Source: Ascaphus truei (lineage: Eukaryota > Chordata > Amphibia > Anura > Ascaphidae). Taken from it: a stretch of DNA of 64,000 bases. This document shows, one piece after another, positions 1 through 26,973 of the stretch. The translations under genes and the position numbers were made by a program. The first letter of the stretch is position 1. Each line of letters starts with the position of its first letter. Where the stretch lies: contig CM071573.1 in NCBI GenBank assembly GCA_036426205.1, positions 41,746,106 to 41,810,105 on the forward strand, read 5' to 3'. The notes under the pieces were generated by a model. It saw only the letters and a program-made list of their open reading frames with translations, made no database searches and was not told the origin of the DNA.

Positions 1-460
1 TGCGGCCATGGGTTGTGCATTCGATTGGTACGCTGGTCCCAGATGTGCTTTCCTCTGCAGTCATATAGGAATCTTTAGGGACCTTGGGGGTTTTGTAATG
101 CTGTCTTGGGAGGATTCCGTTAACATTTTTCCAACCAAGTGTGATAGTTCTAAGATTTAATTAGCGATCCTAATCCGTAGGTACTGTGATTTTAATGGTA
201 TGAGTAGAAATTACATTTAAGACATAAGGGTCTATAATACTTTAATGGAAGAGGCTTTTCTGTGCATGCAGCATGTCACATCAATGGTATCAAATTAATA
301 ACAACATTACACCTAGGTAGGTCATGCCATTCTAGAATTTATATCTTCATGCTTAGTCTCGAGCTTTCCTTGTATCTCTTATATTTATTGAAGTGAAACT
401 TCCTTAGTGGCACCTCATTCGAACTGGGGCAAAAATGGATTGTGGAGACAGAAATGAAAC
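1..460. other. CCDC186 intron, unannotated part
   Basis: AT-rich sequence with no open frame of note, no splice-flanked exon and no repeat I recognise. It lies 5' of the first CCDC186 exon visible in the window, so it is intronic by inference. Confidence 0.5.
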
Positions 461-530
461 GGATGTGACGTCAGTGCTGGCAGTTGATGCCGGGCTGTGT
501 TCTGGCTCAGCCCAACACTGACATCACACC
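461..530. repeat. Imperfect inverted repeat with a CRE-like TGACGTCA
   Basis: Arms of about 20 bases (roughly 463-482 and 508-529) read TGTGACGTCAGTGCTGG and the complement of CCCAACACTGACATCACAC, around a loop of about 25 bases. The left arm contains the palindrome TGACGTCA, a perfect CRE/ATF site; the right arm has TGACATCA. It sits just upstream of the CpG-rich island, so it could be a promoter element of that island or a small foldback repeat. Confidence 0.5.
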
Positions 531-539
531 CGCTCAAAA

Positions 540-1330
540 AATCAGATGCGGCGGCGGCGGCGATAGCCGCCGGCGCCGCTCCTAATGGCCGCAATTCCCC
601 CCACGTGCATTGCTAATGTACAGCGGCTCCCCGGGCTCTCTGTCCCAGCCGCGCCGCCGCTCCTAACGGCCGCAATTTCCCTCAGGTGGAGATGGGCACA
701 GGCGGCATCCGGGGCAACCCGCACCGGCTCCTGGGACCAGACCCGCTCCCTGTCCCAGCCGCGCGCTCTGCCGGGCTGGAGACTCCACAGAGCCCCCCTG
801 CGCATGCGCTTCTGATCTCACTCGGGTACAGGCAGCAAGGGGACCTATTCAGCCACCGCCAAGCTCTGCGCTGCCCGCGCCGCACATGCGCTGTAGTCAT
901 GGCGACGCTGCCGCATGGGCAGAAGCGGCGGGCAGCGGCGCCATTCCCCCCCACACGTCCGCTGCCATGCCGCGCATGCGGTAGTCATGGCGATGCTCAC
1001 GGACGCCACGGCTTGGAGACCTCCCTGCGCTGCCGCTGCTTCACATGCCTGCCTCCTGCTTGTAGCTGATCTCCGGGCCGGTCACCGACCCCCTGTCCGG
1101 CGGGATGTCTGTCTGACATGGAGACCCGCGCCCTGCTGGATATCTGGGGGGAGGCGGACGTGCAGGGATCCTGCCCGTCCCAAGTCCCAGGATCCTGCTA
1201 CTTCCCCTGGACCCCCCGTGCAGGGGAGGTGAGCAGGAGGAGGTGACCTAGGAGCTGAGGGGGGCCGAGGAGGAAGACGAGGAGCCGCCCCACCCTGGGG
1301 AAGTGGGGGGGCCCGAGTCATCCTAGGACA
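540..1330. promoter_or_regulatory. CpG-rich island inside the CCDC186 intron
   Basis: GC and CpG content rise sharply against the AT-rich flanks. Promoter-type motifs are visible: the NRF1 palindrome TGCGCATGCGC near 797-807, further CATGCGC half sites near 888 and 975, and two direct repeats of GTAGTCATGGCG (about 893 and 981) containing a YY1-like CATGGCG. Both strands carry stop-free frames here, but that is expected of GC-rich DNA. It could be an alternative or antisense promoter, the promoter of a small gene inside the intron, or a GC-rich transposon. No downstream CCDC186 exon directly supports an alternative first exon. Confidence 0.55.
1118..1228 (+). pseudogene. Possible Myb/SANT-like first exon or gene fragment
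   Basis: An ATG at 1118 in a fair Kozak context (GACATGG) opens a frame of 37 codons starting METRALLDIWGEADVQ, followed directly by a consensus donor (GAG|GTGAGC at 1228/1229). The ETRALLDIWGE stretch resembles the first helix of Myb/SANT-like domains found in ZSCAN29-like and Harbinger-derived MSANTD proteins; that is family recall, not a search result. The sequence after it no longer looks like the domain. Acidic and KMEEGP-type stretches follow to about 1400 in shifting frames. It may be a decayed gene copy, a transposon-derived Myb-like ORF, or a real short first exon. Confidence 0.3.
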
Positions 1331-1429
1331 ACTTCACAAGGAGAGTTCTTCCTGCTACACCGAGCACCCGATCAAGATGGAGGAGGGGCCCAGCGTTGCC
1401 ATCCGTCATTCATATATACTCGTACTCAC

Positions 1430-1830
1430 CTCCTGTGTCACACACAGTCAAACACACCCTGTGTCACACACACGCGCACTCAGACACACACTGTCACGCG
1501 CACACTCAGTCACGCACACTCACAGTCACACGCACGCACACTCACAGTCACACGCTTGCACACTCAGTCACATGCACGCACACTCAGTCACACGCACGCA
1601 CACTACAGTCAAACGCAGCCAACACTCCCCCAGCTTTCACGCACGCACACTCAGTCACACGCACGCACACTCAGTCACACGCACGCACACACAGTCACAC
1701 GCACGCACACACAGTCACACAGTCACACACAGTCACACACAGTCACACAGTCACACGCACAGTCACACGCACACACTCAGTCACACGCACACACTCAGTC
1801 ACACGCACACACTCAGTCACACGCACACAC
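1430..1830. repeat. CA-rich minisatellite (ACTCAGTCACACGCACGCAC-type units)
   Basis: About 400 bases of degenerate tandem units built from CACACTCAGTCACACGCACG, with shorter CAGTCACACA units near 1700-1760. All three + frames stay open because the units contain no stop, giving long Ser/His/Thr-rich artefact ORFs of no coding value. It lies just downstream of the CpG island. Confidence 0.9.
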
Positions 1831-1849
1831 AAGGAATTCACACTTAGCT

Positions 1850-3700
1850 ATTTGCACTAATACAGGGGATGTGTGCCGAGCACAGGCATTCTAAGTCAAA
1901 TTTATTTGCGTTTTGTCAGTGAAATTGTATTTTGATTTTTAATTAAAACATCACCAACACAAATACAATTTCTGTGACAAAAGTCAAAGAAGTTTCACTT
2001 ACTATGCGCGTGCACAGCACACACAGCTATTTTTTAATTACAATGAGCTGCTCCTAATTGTTTTCACTGGGTTTGGGTGAGGGTATAAATGTTTTCCACA
2101 GTCATTGTCCTCCATCACTCCCCTGAAGAAGAAGAAGCACACACAGCTTTTTTTTTTTTATTGTAAAGTTACATGTGCACGGATTTCTGCTTTATTACAG
2201 GATATTGTGACAGCATATGAACAGGATTGCTAGATGGGCATTATATTTCTCAAAGTGATAGCATTATAGGTTACTTGGCTTTATAATTTACTGTTATACA
2301 CCACACGCATATGGTGCATTTTTGTAATTAAGCAGCTGTATTATAAAGCTAGTATTAAAGACAGACCTTGTTTTTGTGGCTGTCTGCACTGGAAGCAGAT
2401 TGCAAATCGGATACAATGTAGTAGTTGCAGGTAAAATAAAGTGTGAAAAACCCTCCACTGTATAGAGGGAAAAACACTTGTGTATTCAACATCTCATACT
2501 GTTTAAGATGGTACGTAAATATGTATATTCACATCTGTTTGCACATTCATGGGCATTCACAATAACTGCTTTAGCTGGACAGGGTATCCTTTATTTGAGA
2601 AGAGAAGAACCTAACCCCAGCAGTCTGCCGTTTGGTAAAGTAGATATTGGCCGGCACACTGGGGAAAAGCCGGTTAGATACAGTGGAATACGGCAAGGCA
2701 TTATTGCATTCATATTCACATATCCATTGATTCTGTGCTCCCCATTCCCAAGAAGATACATTATTGCATTCCACTGATGTTTGTTTCTAATTAGCTCTCT
2801 TGCAAATAAACCACCATCTGCTATCATCCTACTCTAAAAAGGTCTCTCCCAAATCAATCTATATAGATTGTGTCCCAAAACATTTGTTTGGGATGGAATT
2901 GCTGTAAGTGGAAGCTAAGGCTAATGAATGACCCAATATGTCAGTTGTCTCCAAGTTCCTATAGGGTCTTCCCAAATGTATTACACATGAAGGCTTTCCT
3001 AAACACTTAATACATAACATCCACTTCATAAAACATTTGAATCTTTATTTATTGCAATCATTTAAAATGTATTGCTGAAGTTTTATTTCTAAATACACAA
3101 TGACTACTTGTATTATATGAAGTATTTTTTTGTACAAGTAGACTAGAAATGTATTAAACAAAAAGATGTTGTGTGGGGGAATGAGTTTAAAGAAATCTGT
3201 TAACAGTGAGCCATGACTGGTAGGCGATATATATTTATTATGCTACATTTCCTTATTTAAAACGGGATTATTTATTGTTTATTGGGAAAGTGCCTGTTGG
3301 AGACATCGGTGGAATAAGGCAAGGGTTCAGGTATAAAAAAACAAAAAGTCTCTGCTTTTAGTTCTGCTAACTTTTCTTCCCTCCAGAAACACCACTGATT
3401 AAGCAAAGAATACATCCATATGTCAGTGTTTACAGGCACAGTGTATGTTCATATTGATATACACTCCCCATGCAAAATATGGTAGTGGCACAAGTGTCCA
3501 TCATAGTGTATTTTATATCTATATTCCAATTTCCTCTCTGCCTCTTCCACACTGCCTGTTATACGCCAGATGAGAAAGAGATCATGGTACATGAGAGAGA
3601 TGCATGTGAAAAGCTTGGCTTCAAAGCCTGTGCTGGTTATAAGAAAATAATTACATTAGAGTGTGACAATATCCAGATCATTAAAGTGTATGTCATACGG
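1850..3700. other. CCDC186 intron, no gene seen
   Basis: AT-rich DNA. The only structure noted is a hairpin with arms near 1912-1933 and 1960-1982 (TTTTGTCAGTGAAATTGTAT and its near complement) and two AGCACACACAGC copies (about 2016 and 2136). Short open frames here lack splice signals or recognisable domains. Confidence 0.45.
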
Positions 3701-3829
3701 CACGGCCAACTCCAGTCCTCAAGGGCCACCAACAGGTCACATTTTTAAGGCTATCCCTGCTTCAGCACGGGTGGCTCAGTCATTTGAGCCATCTGTGCTG
3801 AAGCCGGCTGACAGGAGTGGCCAACTCCA
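3701..3829. mobile_element. hAT-like palindromic MITE, rearranged copy
   Basis: The left end (GGCCAACTCCAGTCCTCAAG) and part of the palindrome core are followed by a second left end (CAGGAGTGGCCAACTCC near 3811). The copy is internally deleted relative to the 165-195 bp family members described at 13096 and 19552. Confidence 0.75.
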
Positions 3830-4032
3830 TACACAATGCTCCATGTCTGTTCAGTTCTCTTTCTTCAGAGTGAGCACAATAAAGTGTTGGTAAATTGTAT
3901 TGTAATTTCCTTATTTCTCTCTTTGTGGTTTCAACTCGGCTTTCAAATGCATTGCAATATAAATATTCATGTCAAAATGTAGTATTAATCCATAAGCGTA
4001 GCCATTGAAGGAAATTGATTGTGGATCTGAAA

Positions 4033-4145
4033 AGTGCAAGTGCAGAGCTTTGTAGCTGTGTGCAGCAAGCAGTGCAAGTGCAGAGCTTTGTAGCTGTGCG
4101 CAGCAAGCAGTGCAAGTGCAGAGCTTTGTAGCTGTGTGCAGCAAC
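4033..4145. repeat. 38-bp tandem repeat, about three copies
   Basis: The unit TGCAGAGCTTTGTAGCTGTG + TGCAGCAAGCAGTGCAAG starts at 4041, 4079 and 4117, a period of 38 bases with only single substitutions between copies. It is not near a coding exon. Confidence 0.9.
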
Positions 4146-4459
4146 ATAGAAATGCTGTTCTGTGGATGATGTTTTGACGACATTTCCGCCTTTTAAACTT
4201 CAGAATCCGTAATGCTGACCCAGTTGGAGCTACACGTTTTACAGTACTCAGTCTGGATATAAACAATGATCACACTTTATTAGTATAATATTGATTATTC
4301 CCTACCATAGTGCAACAGTTACTAGTTATTTTACAAATGTTAAGCAAAATTAGGTCCCAAAATGTCCCAGGAAGGGGTACTGAACTGTTTTCATGTGTTG
4401 TTTTTTTTTTACCATATTTTGTCCTGTTTTTGCTTATGTCTGATTACAACAAACTTTAA

Positions 4460-5033
4460 AGCAACAATGCCAACGAGACATTTTAATTAACTGGAATTGG
4501 ATCCAGGAGGTCCTCCCAAGGCTAAACTGTTCTATTTTTAGCTCCCGGTTAACTTGCTGGCGTTTCCTGTCCCTCTATAGAAATGAGTGACTGCCAAATC
4601 TAGCAGGTCCCGCTGGGCAATTGGAAGTCGCAACATCATTTGGGAAGGGCGTGGGGCAGGAGGAGATGCTGCAGCTTCCAGCTTGCTGCTTATAATGAGC
4701 AAGGTTAGGAGCACTCAGTCCTGCCACAGGTGTTCCTAACATCAAGCAACCAGCAGGGAGACCTGTACATATATAGCATCCAAAGAAATATCAGGCACTC
4801 CAGTGGTCTTAGTGATCCTGTTCCACTAAACATCTCTTTTCTTCACTAAAGCACTGGAGTGCCTGATATGTCTTTGCTGTTTATAATGTCCATGAAGGAA
4901 CATCGGTAACTAAATCCGTAAAGATCTTGGGAACCAAGAGGTTCCTGGAGCTAAGAATAGCACTGTACCTCAAATGTTGAATTCTGTATAAAAATTAAAT
5001 CAATAGCTTACTAAATTGGGTGGGATTGCTGCT
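4460..5033. mobile_element. TTAA-flanked piggyBac-like MITE
   Basis: TTAA at 4456-4459 is followed by AGCAACAATG, and the element ends ATTGCTGCT before TTAA at 5034-5037. The ends match the AGCAGCAA terminal inverted repeat of the elements at 6641, 34845 and 43877. No ORF. A separate hairpin lies inside it at 4781-4876. Confidence 0.6.
4781..4876. repeat. Hairpin repeat, about 24-bp arms
   Basis: AAAGAAATATCAGGCACTCC at 4781 is complementary, with a single mismatch over the arm, to GGAGTGCCTGATATGTCTTT ending at 4876; the loop is about 48 bases. It lies within the TTAA-flanked element and is probably a nested foldback insertion. Confidence 0.7.
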
Positions 5034-5106
5034 TTAACTCTCTTTTTGCCCAGAAAGTTTGTTGGAAATCAAGAATGCGTATCCGGGGTAAGATCTCTCT
5101 GTGTTG

Positions 5107-5248
5107 TATGTATATCTTTATTTATATAGCACTTTACAGTCGTAATACATGTGAAATTCTATTATACACATTATGGGAATAAGCGCTTTCAGACCTAAAA
5201 CAATAGGAAAAAGAGTCCCTCTCCCGAAGAGCTTACAATCTTCCTTGT
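5107..5248 (-). mobile_element. L2-like LINE/SINE 3' tail
   Basis: Read on the minus strand it gives AGATTGTAAGCTCTTCGGG, then a variable stretch, then GTAAAGTGCTATATAAATAAAG. That is the typical end of L2-type and CORE-SINE/L2-tail repeats, as at 20521-20690. Confidence 0.7.
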
Positions 5249-5370
5249 TAATGTTAGAAAGTATCCAAAAGAAGCGGTGCACAGCAAGGAAAAATAACCA
5301 AACGCAGCTCTTTGAAAAAAGCGGCTGATTTAATGAAAAAACGAGCATATTCACATAGCCAGACACACTC

Positions 5371-5403
5371 TGATGCGTTTCATCCCGCTCGGGACTTTGT
5401 CAA
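5371..5403 (-). other. Degenerate hammerhead-ribozyme-like motif
   Basis: Minus-strand sequence TTGACAAAGTCCCGAGCGGG followed by ATGAAACGCATC keeps stem II (GTCCC/GGGAT), the GAAA box and a short stem III. The conserved CUGANGA box has decayed to TTGACAA. Probably a relic of a Penelope-type repeat end. Confidence 0.4.
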
Positions 5404-5541
5404 AGAAGGATTTGAATCCGGACGCACACCAGTTCTTGAGCACTGGTTGTAGGACTGCTATCCTACGCTCTCCTGATCCTTGTTAATGTGTTGCTGTTAT
5501 GGTTTGCATGTTTTCACAAGAAACACTTCTTTTTTTTTTAA

Positions 5542-22369
<16,828 letters not shown>

Positions 22370-22577
22370 ATGTAGCCACAAGCTCTTAAAGGCACAACAA
22401 TAACATGACCCACAGCAAAACTGCACATACCTGGGGCAGAGATGTATCTTGTCTGGAAGCATTGAAAAAGAAAAGGAAAAAAAGCTTTTTTTTTTTTTTT
22501 TTAGCCTTAAACACCAAACACAAATACAGTATGCAGTACCAAATTTCCAGAAGCTTGTGGGATATGATGATGTAGAT
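22370..22577 (+). other. Probable start of CCDC186 3' UTR
   Basis: Directly downstream of the stop. Contains a poly-T run (about 22486-22502). No AATAAA within this stretch; how far the UTR extends into the repeats beyond is not visible. Confidence 0.5.
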
Positions 22578-22738
22578 CAGGACAGCCAACTCCAGTCACC
22601 AAGGGCCACCAACAGGTCAGATTTTAAGGGTATCCCTGCTTCAGCACAGGGGAATGATTTGAGCCACCTGTGCTGAAGCAGGGATATACTTAACCTGACC
22701 TGTTGGTGGCCCTAGAGGACTGGAGTTGGACACCCTTG
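22578..22738. mobile_element. hAT-like palindromic MITE with exact 8-bp target duplication
   Basis: CAGGACAGCCAACTCCAG to GGAGTTGGACACCCTTG, flanked by ATGTAGAT at 22570-22577 and 22739-22746. Confidence 0.92.
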
Positions 22739-24172
22739 ATGTAGATGCTGCTGATCATGAAAGGTCCATCCATATTCCTCTTCTATATAATGACAATCTT
22801 GTTCTTAGATATGTTTGCCGTTTTTAAAGAAATAACGGTGTCATTAAGGGAAAAGCAAATGCACTAGAAAGGAGGAAGGGTTTATGGCAAGAATGAAAAC
22901 AAAGATCTGTATATGCCATCAGCCCGTAATGTTCATGTGCTTCCATTCCACGCTCTCTGGGTGTCAGGTGGTGCTTTTCTGCAGCATTTGACTCTTGTGC
23001 GTGCCATTCTGCATCTTTCAGTGGGTAATTCTCCTCTTTGCTAATAGAGGCGGCCTGCAGGGCTTTGTCTGTTTTTCAGGCAGCAGAGAAATCAAATAAC
23101 GTGTCCCATGATTTATTACATTTTCAGCCATGTGGTAGTCTAGTAGTTGGGCTACATATCATCTTTATGGTAATTCTGTAATATATTTTGTTTTCCCTTG
23201 TCATGGCATAGTCAAACACAATTCAGGGACCAATGGGTTAAAGCATCAGTCCACTTACTTGGTTTAAAAAGAAATAACATATATAGCATTGTTTGTTTAT
23301 TTAAGAAATGACCTTTTATTTTTTTATTTTAATAGAATACTACACAGTGAAACCCTTTAGTAATCTCCTATTATTTACAGGAATAATAATGTGAAATACA
23401 GTTGCTTAGGGTCTGCAACACAATGAGTTTTACACTTTTCTCCGAGCTGATTATTAACTCGCTCATATAGGTATATGCGTTGAACAATGGATTGCCTTGT
23501 TGGTGGTTTATATATTTCTGTTGTAACTTCTAGATGCCCGACTTTCTTTGCGGCAGTCCCCAGGAAGGTTCGTGTTTTGCCGAGACCCTGTGATCCTGGT
23601 GCCACAGCTTATCATTCAGAACTTTTAAGTTTGCCGTGGTTTGTCAGGAGAGCGGGATCCCGGCTGAACCAAGTCCATTAGAAAGTTGGCCTGGCTTCAT
23701 CTGTAGGCTGTCGAGGATACATTGAAAAGCTGATAAACATGCACTAACTATGCAGAAGATCTACATGGTAAAGAAGGCTGGCTGGAGAGTGCTTTAACAC
23801 AAGTGCTAATAATGTAATATAAGGCCAGTTAGCCCAGTAGACAGACAGGCACCGTTTTCAATACATTACGCTAGGAGTGGCTGAGGAGAAAAACCTCTCG
23901 GAAGCTTCAAAGGATTACTCCATGTCATTTGCAGTGATTTAATTATGGGGCCTGGACATGTTGGAAAATCCTTCGTTAAATTAAGGTCTGGATGTTTAAT
24001 TTATCACACAGGGGATGCTTTGATAATTACCTGCTTCACTCCCTGGGTCCTGCTGTAGATGTCGAGCCCTGATTAAAACAGGACACCGATTTGTACGTGC
24101 CCAATGAAAATGTTGTTGCAGAACAATATTTAGCAGTGGATGTGGATTGTCATGTACTTTGGTCTGTTAGAT
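22739..24172. other. Post-CCDC186 sequence, no gene seen
   Basis: No ORF with domain or splice support and no repeat recognised. It could include CCDC186 3' UTR. Confidence 0.4.
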
Positions 24173-24349
24173 CTGGAGTACTCGACTCCTGAAGATCCCC
24201 AAAAGGTCAGGTTTTAAGGATACCTCGGCTTCAACACAGGTGGCTCAATCAGTGGCTGAGCCACAGATTCAGCCACCTGTGCTGAAGCTGGGATATCCTT
24301 AAAACCTGACCTGTTCTTGGGTCTTGAGGATTAAGGTCGAGCACCTCTG
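24173..24349. mobile_element. hAT-like palindromic MITE, diverged
   Basis: TGGAGTACTCGACTCCTGAAG to TCGAGCACCTCTG with intact inner arms (AAGGATA ... TATCCTT). Confidence 0.8.
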
Positions 24350-24857
24350 TGTTCGATGACCACAGCATGCGAGTGTTAATATATTGAAGCGAGTGCTTTT
24401 GGAGAAAGGGCTGTATGTGTCGTCTGGCTTTCTGTGTTGGTTTATGGATTTGGAAGCATTGCTTGGCAAACCTATTTAAGAGTGTGTGCAATTTATATTA
24501 CCTTTTGGCTTTAGTCACTGCGCAGAGGAAGAGAAGTCTTTGACTTTCAAATTTGTCAGGTCAGGCACTTAAACACTCATACATTGGGTTTTTGCTAAGA
24601 GGCAATACGTGTTATCACACCGTAATACTGCATTAACCGCCATAGATTTAAATGGCGGTTAACACAGGGTCGCTGTGTGATAAGCCGTATTGCACCTTAG
24701 AGAGGCTACCAGCTTCCTGGCCAACATATTAAAACATCTTTTTTCAGGGAGATTTGGTAGCAAAATGCAAGAGATCTCTTTATTTTCCAATAACTTGCAT
24801 TGGTTTAAGGGAGTTATTTTCCAGGGTAAAAGTGTGTGTGTTTGTGTTATATAGTTT

Positions 24858-24876
24858 TATATATATATATATATAT
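24858..24876. repeat. (AT)n microsatellite
   Basis: About 19 bases of alternating A and T. Confidence 0.9.
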
Positions 24877-25177
24877 CTCCCCATATAAATAGGGAATGTT
24901 GGCCAGTATTGTGGAGTGCAAAAAAAAAAAAAAAAGAGTGTATAGGGTTATTGAGTGGAAACAATCATGTATATTCACCCGATTACATCCCTTTCTTCTA
25001 ATTTCTCACTCTAAAGCCTCCTCCATCCACTGATTCCCAGTACATTTTCATCGGCTCGCCTGTTTTCTATATGAACATTTGCCCCTCTTGACAAGGGATG
25101 CTTACAGCCCCTGAAGAGTAGAGAAGAAGGGAATTTACCGACTTTCAGTGAGCCAGGAGTAGCTGTACAGCAGCTAC

Positions 25178-25179
<2 letters not shown>

Positions 25180-25227
<48 letters not shown>
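25180..25227. repeat. (GT)n microsatellite
   Basis: About 47 bases of uninterrupted TG dinucleotides, able to form Z-DNA. Confidence 0.95.
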
Positions 25228-25228
<1 letters not shown>

Positions 25229-25327
25229 ACAACAAACATGCACTGAAGTGGGCTGTGCGATGAATTGGCATGATTGTTTTAATAAAGGTTCTATTGGGAG
25301 TTATGCAGCAGTTCTAAAATATGCAGT

Positions 25328-25445
25328 ATGAAACTCCAGTCCTCAAGGGCCACACACAGGTCAGGTGACTGAGCCACCTGTGCTGAGGGATATCCTGAAA
25401 CCTGACCTGTTGGTGGCCATTGAGGACTGGAGTTGGCCACCCCTG
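25328..25445. mobile_element. hAT-like palindromic MITE, internally deleted
   Basis: AAACTCCAGTCCTCAAGGGC to GGAGTTGGCCACCCCTG, about 118 bp, centre shortened. Confidence 0.8.
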
Positions 25446-26335
25446 ATCTAAGATATATTTTATAAATAAAGGTACCACACGTGGATTTGAGACTCAATAT
25501 AGATAAGGTGACAATGGGCTATGATCGATATGACATGGCTGTCAGTCTTGCACTATTTGTCTTCCCATCTTTGAGTTTTTTCCCCCCTGTCTGTGATGCA
25601 AAATGTAGATGCGTGCGTGTGTATGTATATGTATCATTTGAGTTTGTTTTTCTTGAAAAATCTCCAAGAAACCGTTCCGGATTAATAAGATTATTTTATC
25701 TATTTATTTTTCCCCCCATGTTTTCACCTGCTATAGTGAATCTGGTGCATTTTATTTCAATTTAAATATTGTATAAGTTAGAGAATAGGCGGGAGTAAAA
25801 CAAATTTCCACCCCCCCCCCCCCAAGGTGATATATCTGTATATTTGGATGAATGTTGATGATATGCAATATATGCACATATGTGCTGTTTCAGTGTTAAG
25901 CAGCTGTTTAAATAATTAGACTGCTATATTAATCATAAACTGCTGGTTTAATAGGATAGCGTTCAAAACCCTATTTAGAAGAAAATTCAAAATAACTCAT
26001 AACAAACAAAGGTGTTCATCAATATGTAAAAATTACAAACATACATGATTTTATAGTGTAATTTCCTTAACCTCTTCCCAGATGAACCTGCAACACACAT
26101 GCAGTGAAAGGGTTAATCTCCGTTCTGTAGCCACTAATGTATTTTTGCAAATGACACTGGCCTTGGGATATGCTTCTTGCCCCTGTTGACATGGCATATT
26201 CAGCCTACCGCTTGCAATCATCCTACACATTTTGTTAGGCCCTACTCCTACTTTATCACAACAATGCATGGCCAATGAACAATGAGTTTGCAGAATTAAC
26301 GGTTTACCCCCCCCTATCCTGCAGGCACACCACCT
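25446..26335. other. Intergenic, no gene seen
   Basis: AT-rich DNA with an AATAAA at about 25465 and a poly-C run near 25811-25823. The AATAAA could serve a long CCDC186 3' UTR, but nothing else supports this. Confidence 0.4.
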
Positions 26336-26664
26336 TACGGCCTCGTCCCCGCTGCTCGCGTTATGGCATGTGCGGCGCGAACAAGACACGGCGCTGTATG
26401 GGGCCGGCCTCAGTCACTTCCGCCACTCGCCTGCAGAAAGCACAATGCGTGACCTTTGCCAAAAGACAAGAGTTTTGGCGGGGCAGCCGAGCGTTTGCCA
26501 CGTCATGGCGGCGGTTCAGCCAATGAGGGCGAACTAGCCATGTAACGTCATGGCTGCGCCTCGCCACGCCTCCCCATCGCGAGTGATCTGAAGTTCTTCC
26601 GATCACTCGGATGGAGGGAATGAGCGCCGCTAGCCACCCTGTCGCACGCACTGGGCCGTAGCCT
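26336..26664. mobile_element. GC-rich Harbinger-like MITE (probable)
   Basis: CpG-rich block with inverted ends TTACGGCC and GGCCGTAGCC and TTA on both sides, in the size range of the elements at 9667 and 33913. Open frames on both strands are GC artefacts. Confidence 0.5.
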
Positions 26665-26853
26665 TAGGCTGCTGACTTAAGTGATCTGCTCACAACCTGG
26701 TTACTCATTATTGCCTCTTGGCTATAACAACTAATCAACATATTGTTGCGCATGCTGTAAGAATAGTGTATGATTAGAAGGTCTCATTGTCCTTACGGTC
26801 TTGGTCATGAATAGTCACAGAGCTGGTATCCAGAAAATGAATGTGCTTATGCA

Positions 26854-26973
26854 TAGGTCAAGTTTTCAGGATATCCCTGCTTCAGCACAGGTGGATCAGT
26901 TGTTGATTGAGCCGCCTGTTCTGAAGCAGGGATATCCTGAAAAGCTGACCTGTTAGTGGCCATTGAGGACTGG
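26854..26973. mobile_element. hAT-like palindromic MITE, ends lost
   Basis: Inner arms AGGTCAAGTTTTCAGGATAT ... ATATCCTGAAAAGCTGACCT are present; the outer CAGGGGTGGCC ends are degraded. Confidence 0.8.

Noticed and set aside
542..1321. Several ORFs of 76-127 codons on both strands in the GC-rich block
   Set aside because: GC-rich DNA is poor in stop codons; no domain except the short Myb/SANT-like stretch was recognisable, and frames on both strands overlap.
1377..1894. Three overlapping + strand ORFs of 112-156 codons rich in Ser, His and Thr
   Set aside because: They are translations of the CA-rich minisatellite in all three frames; openness is due to the unit lacking stops.
3470..3748. 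Plus-strand ORF including YTPDEKEIMVHERDACEKL, considered as an upstream CCDC186 exon
   Set aside because: It does not match the expected CCDC186 coiled-coil sequence, lacks a good donor, and runs into a hAT MITE.
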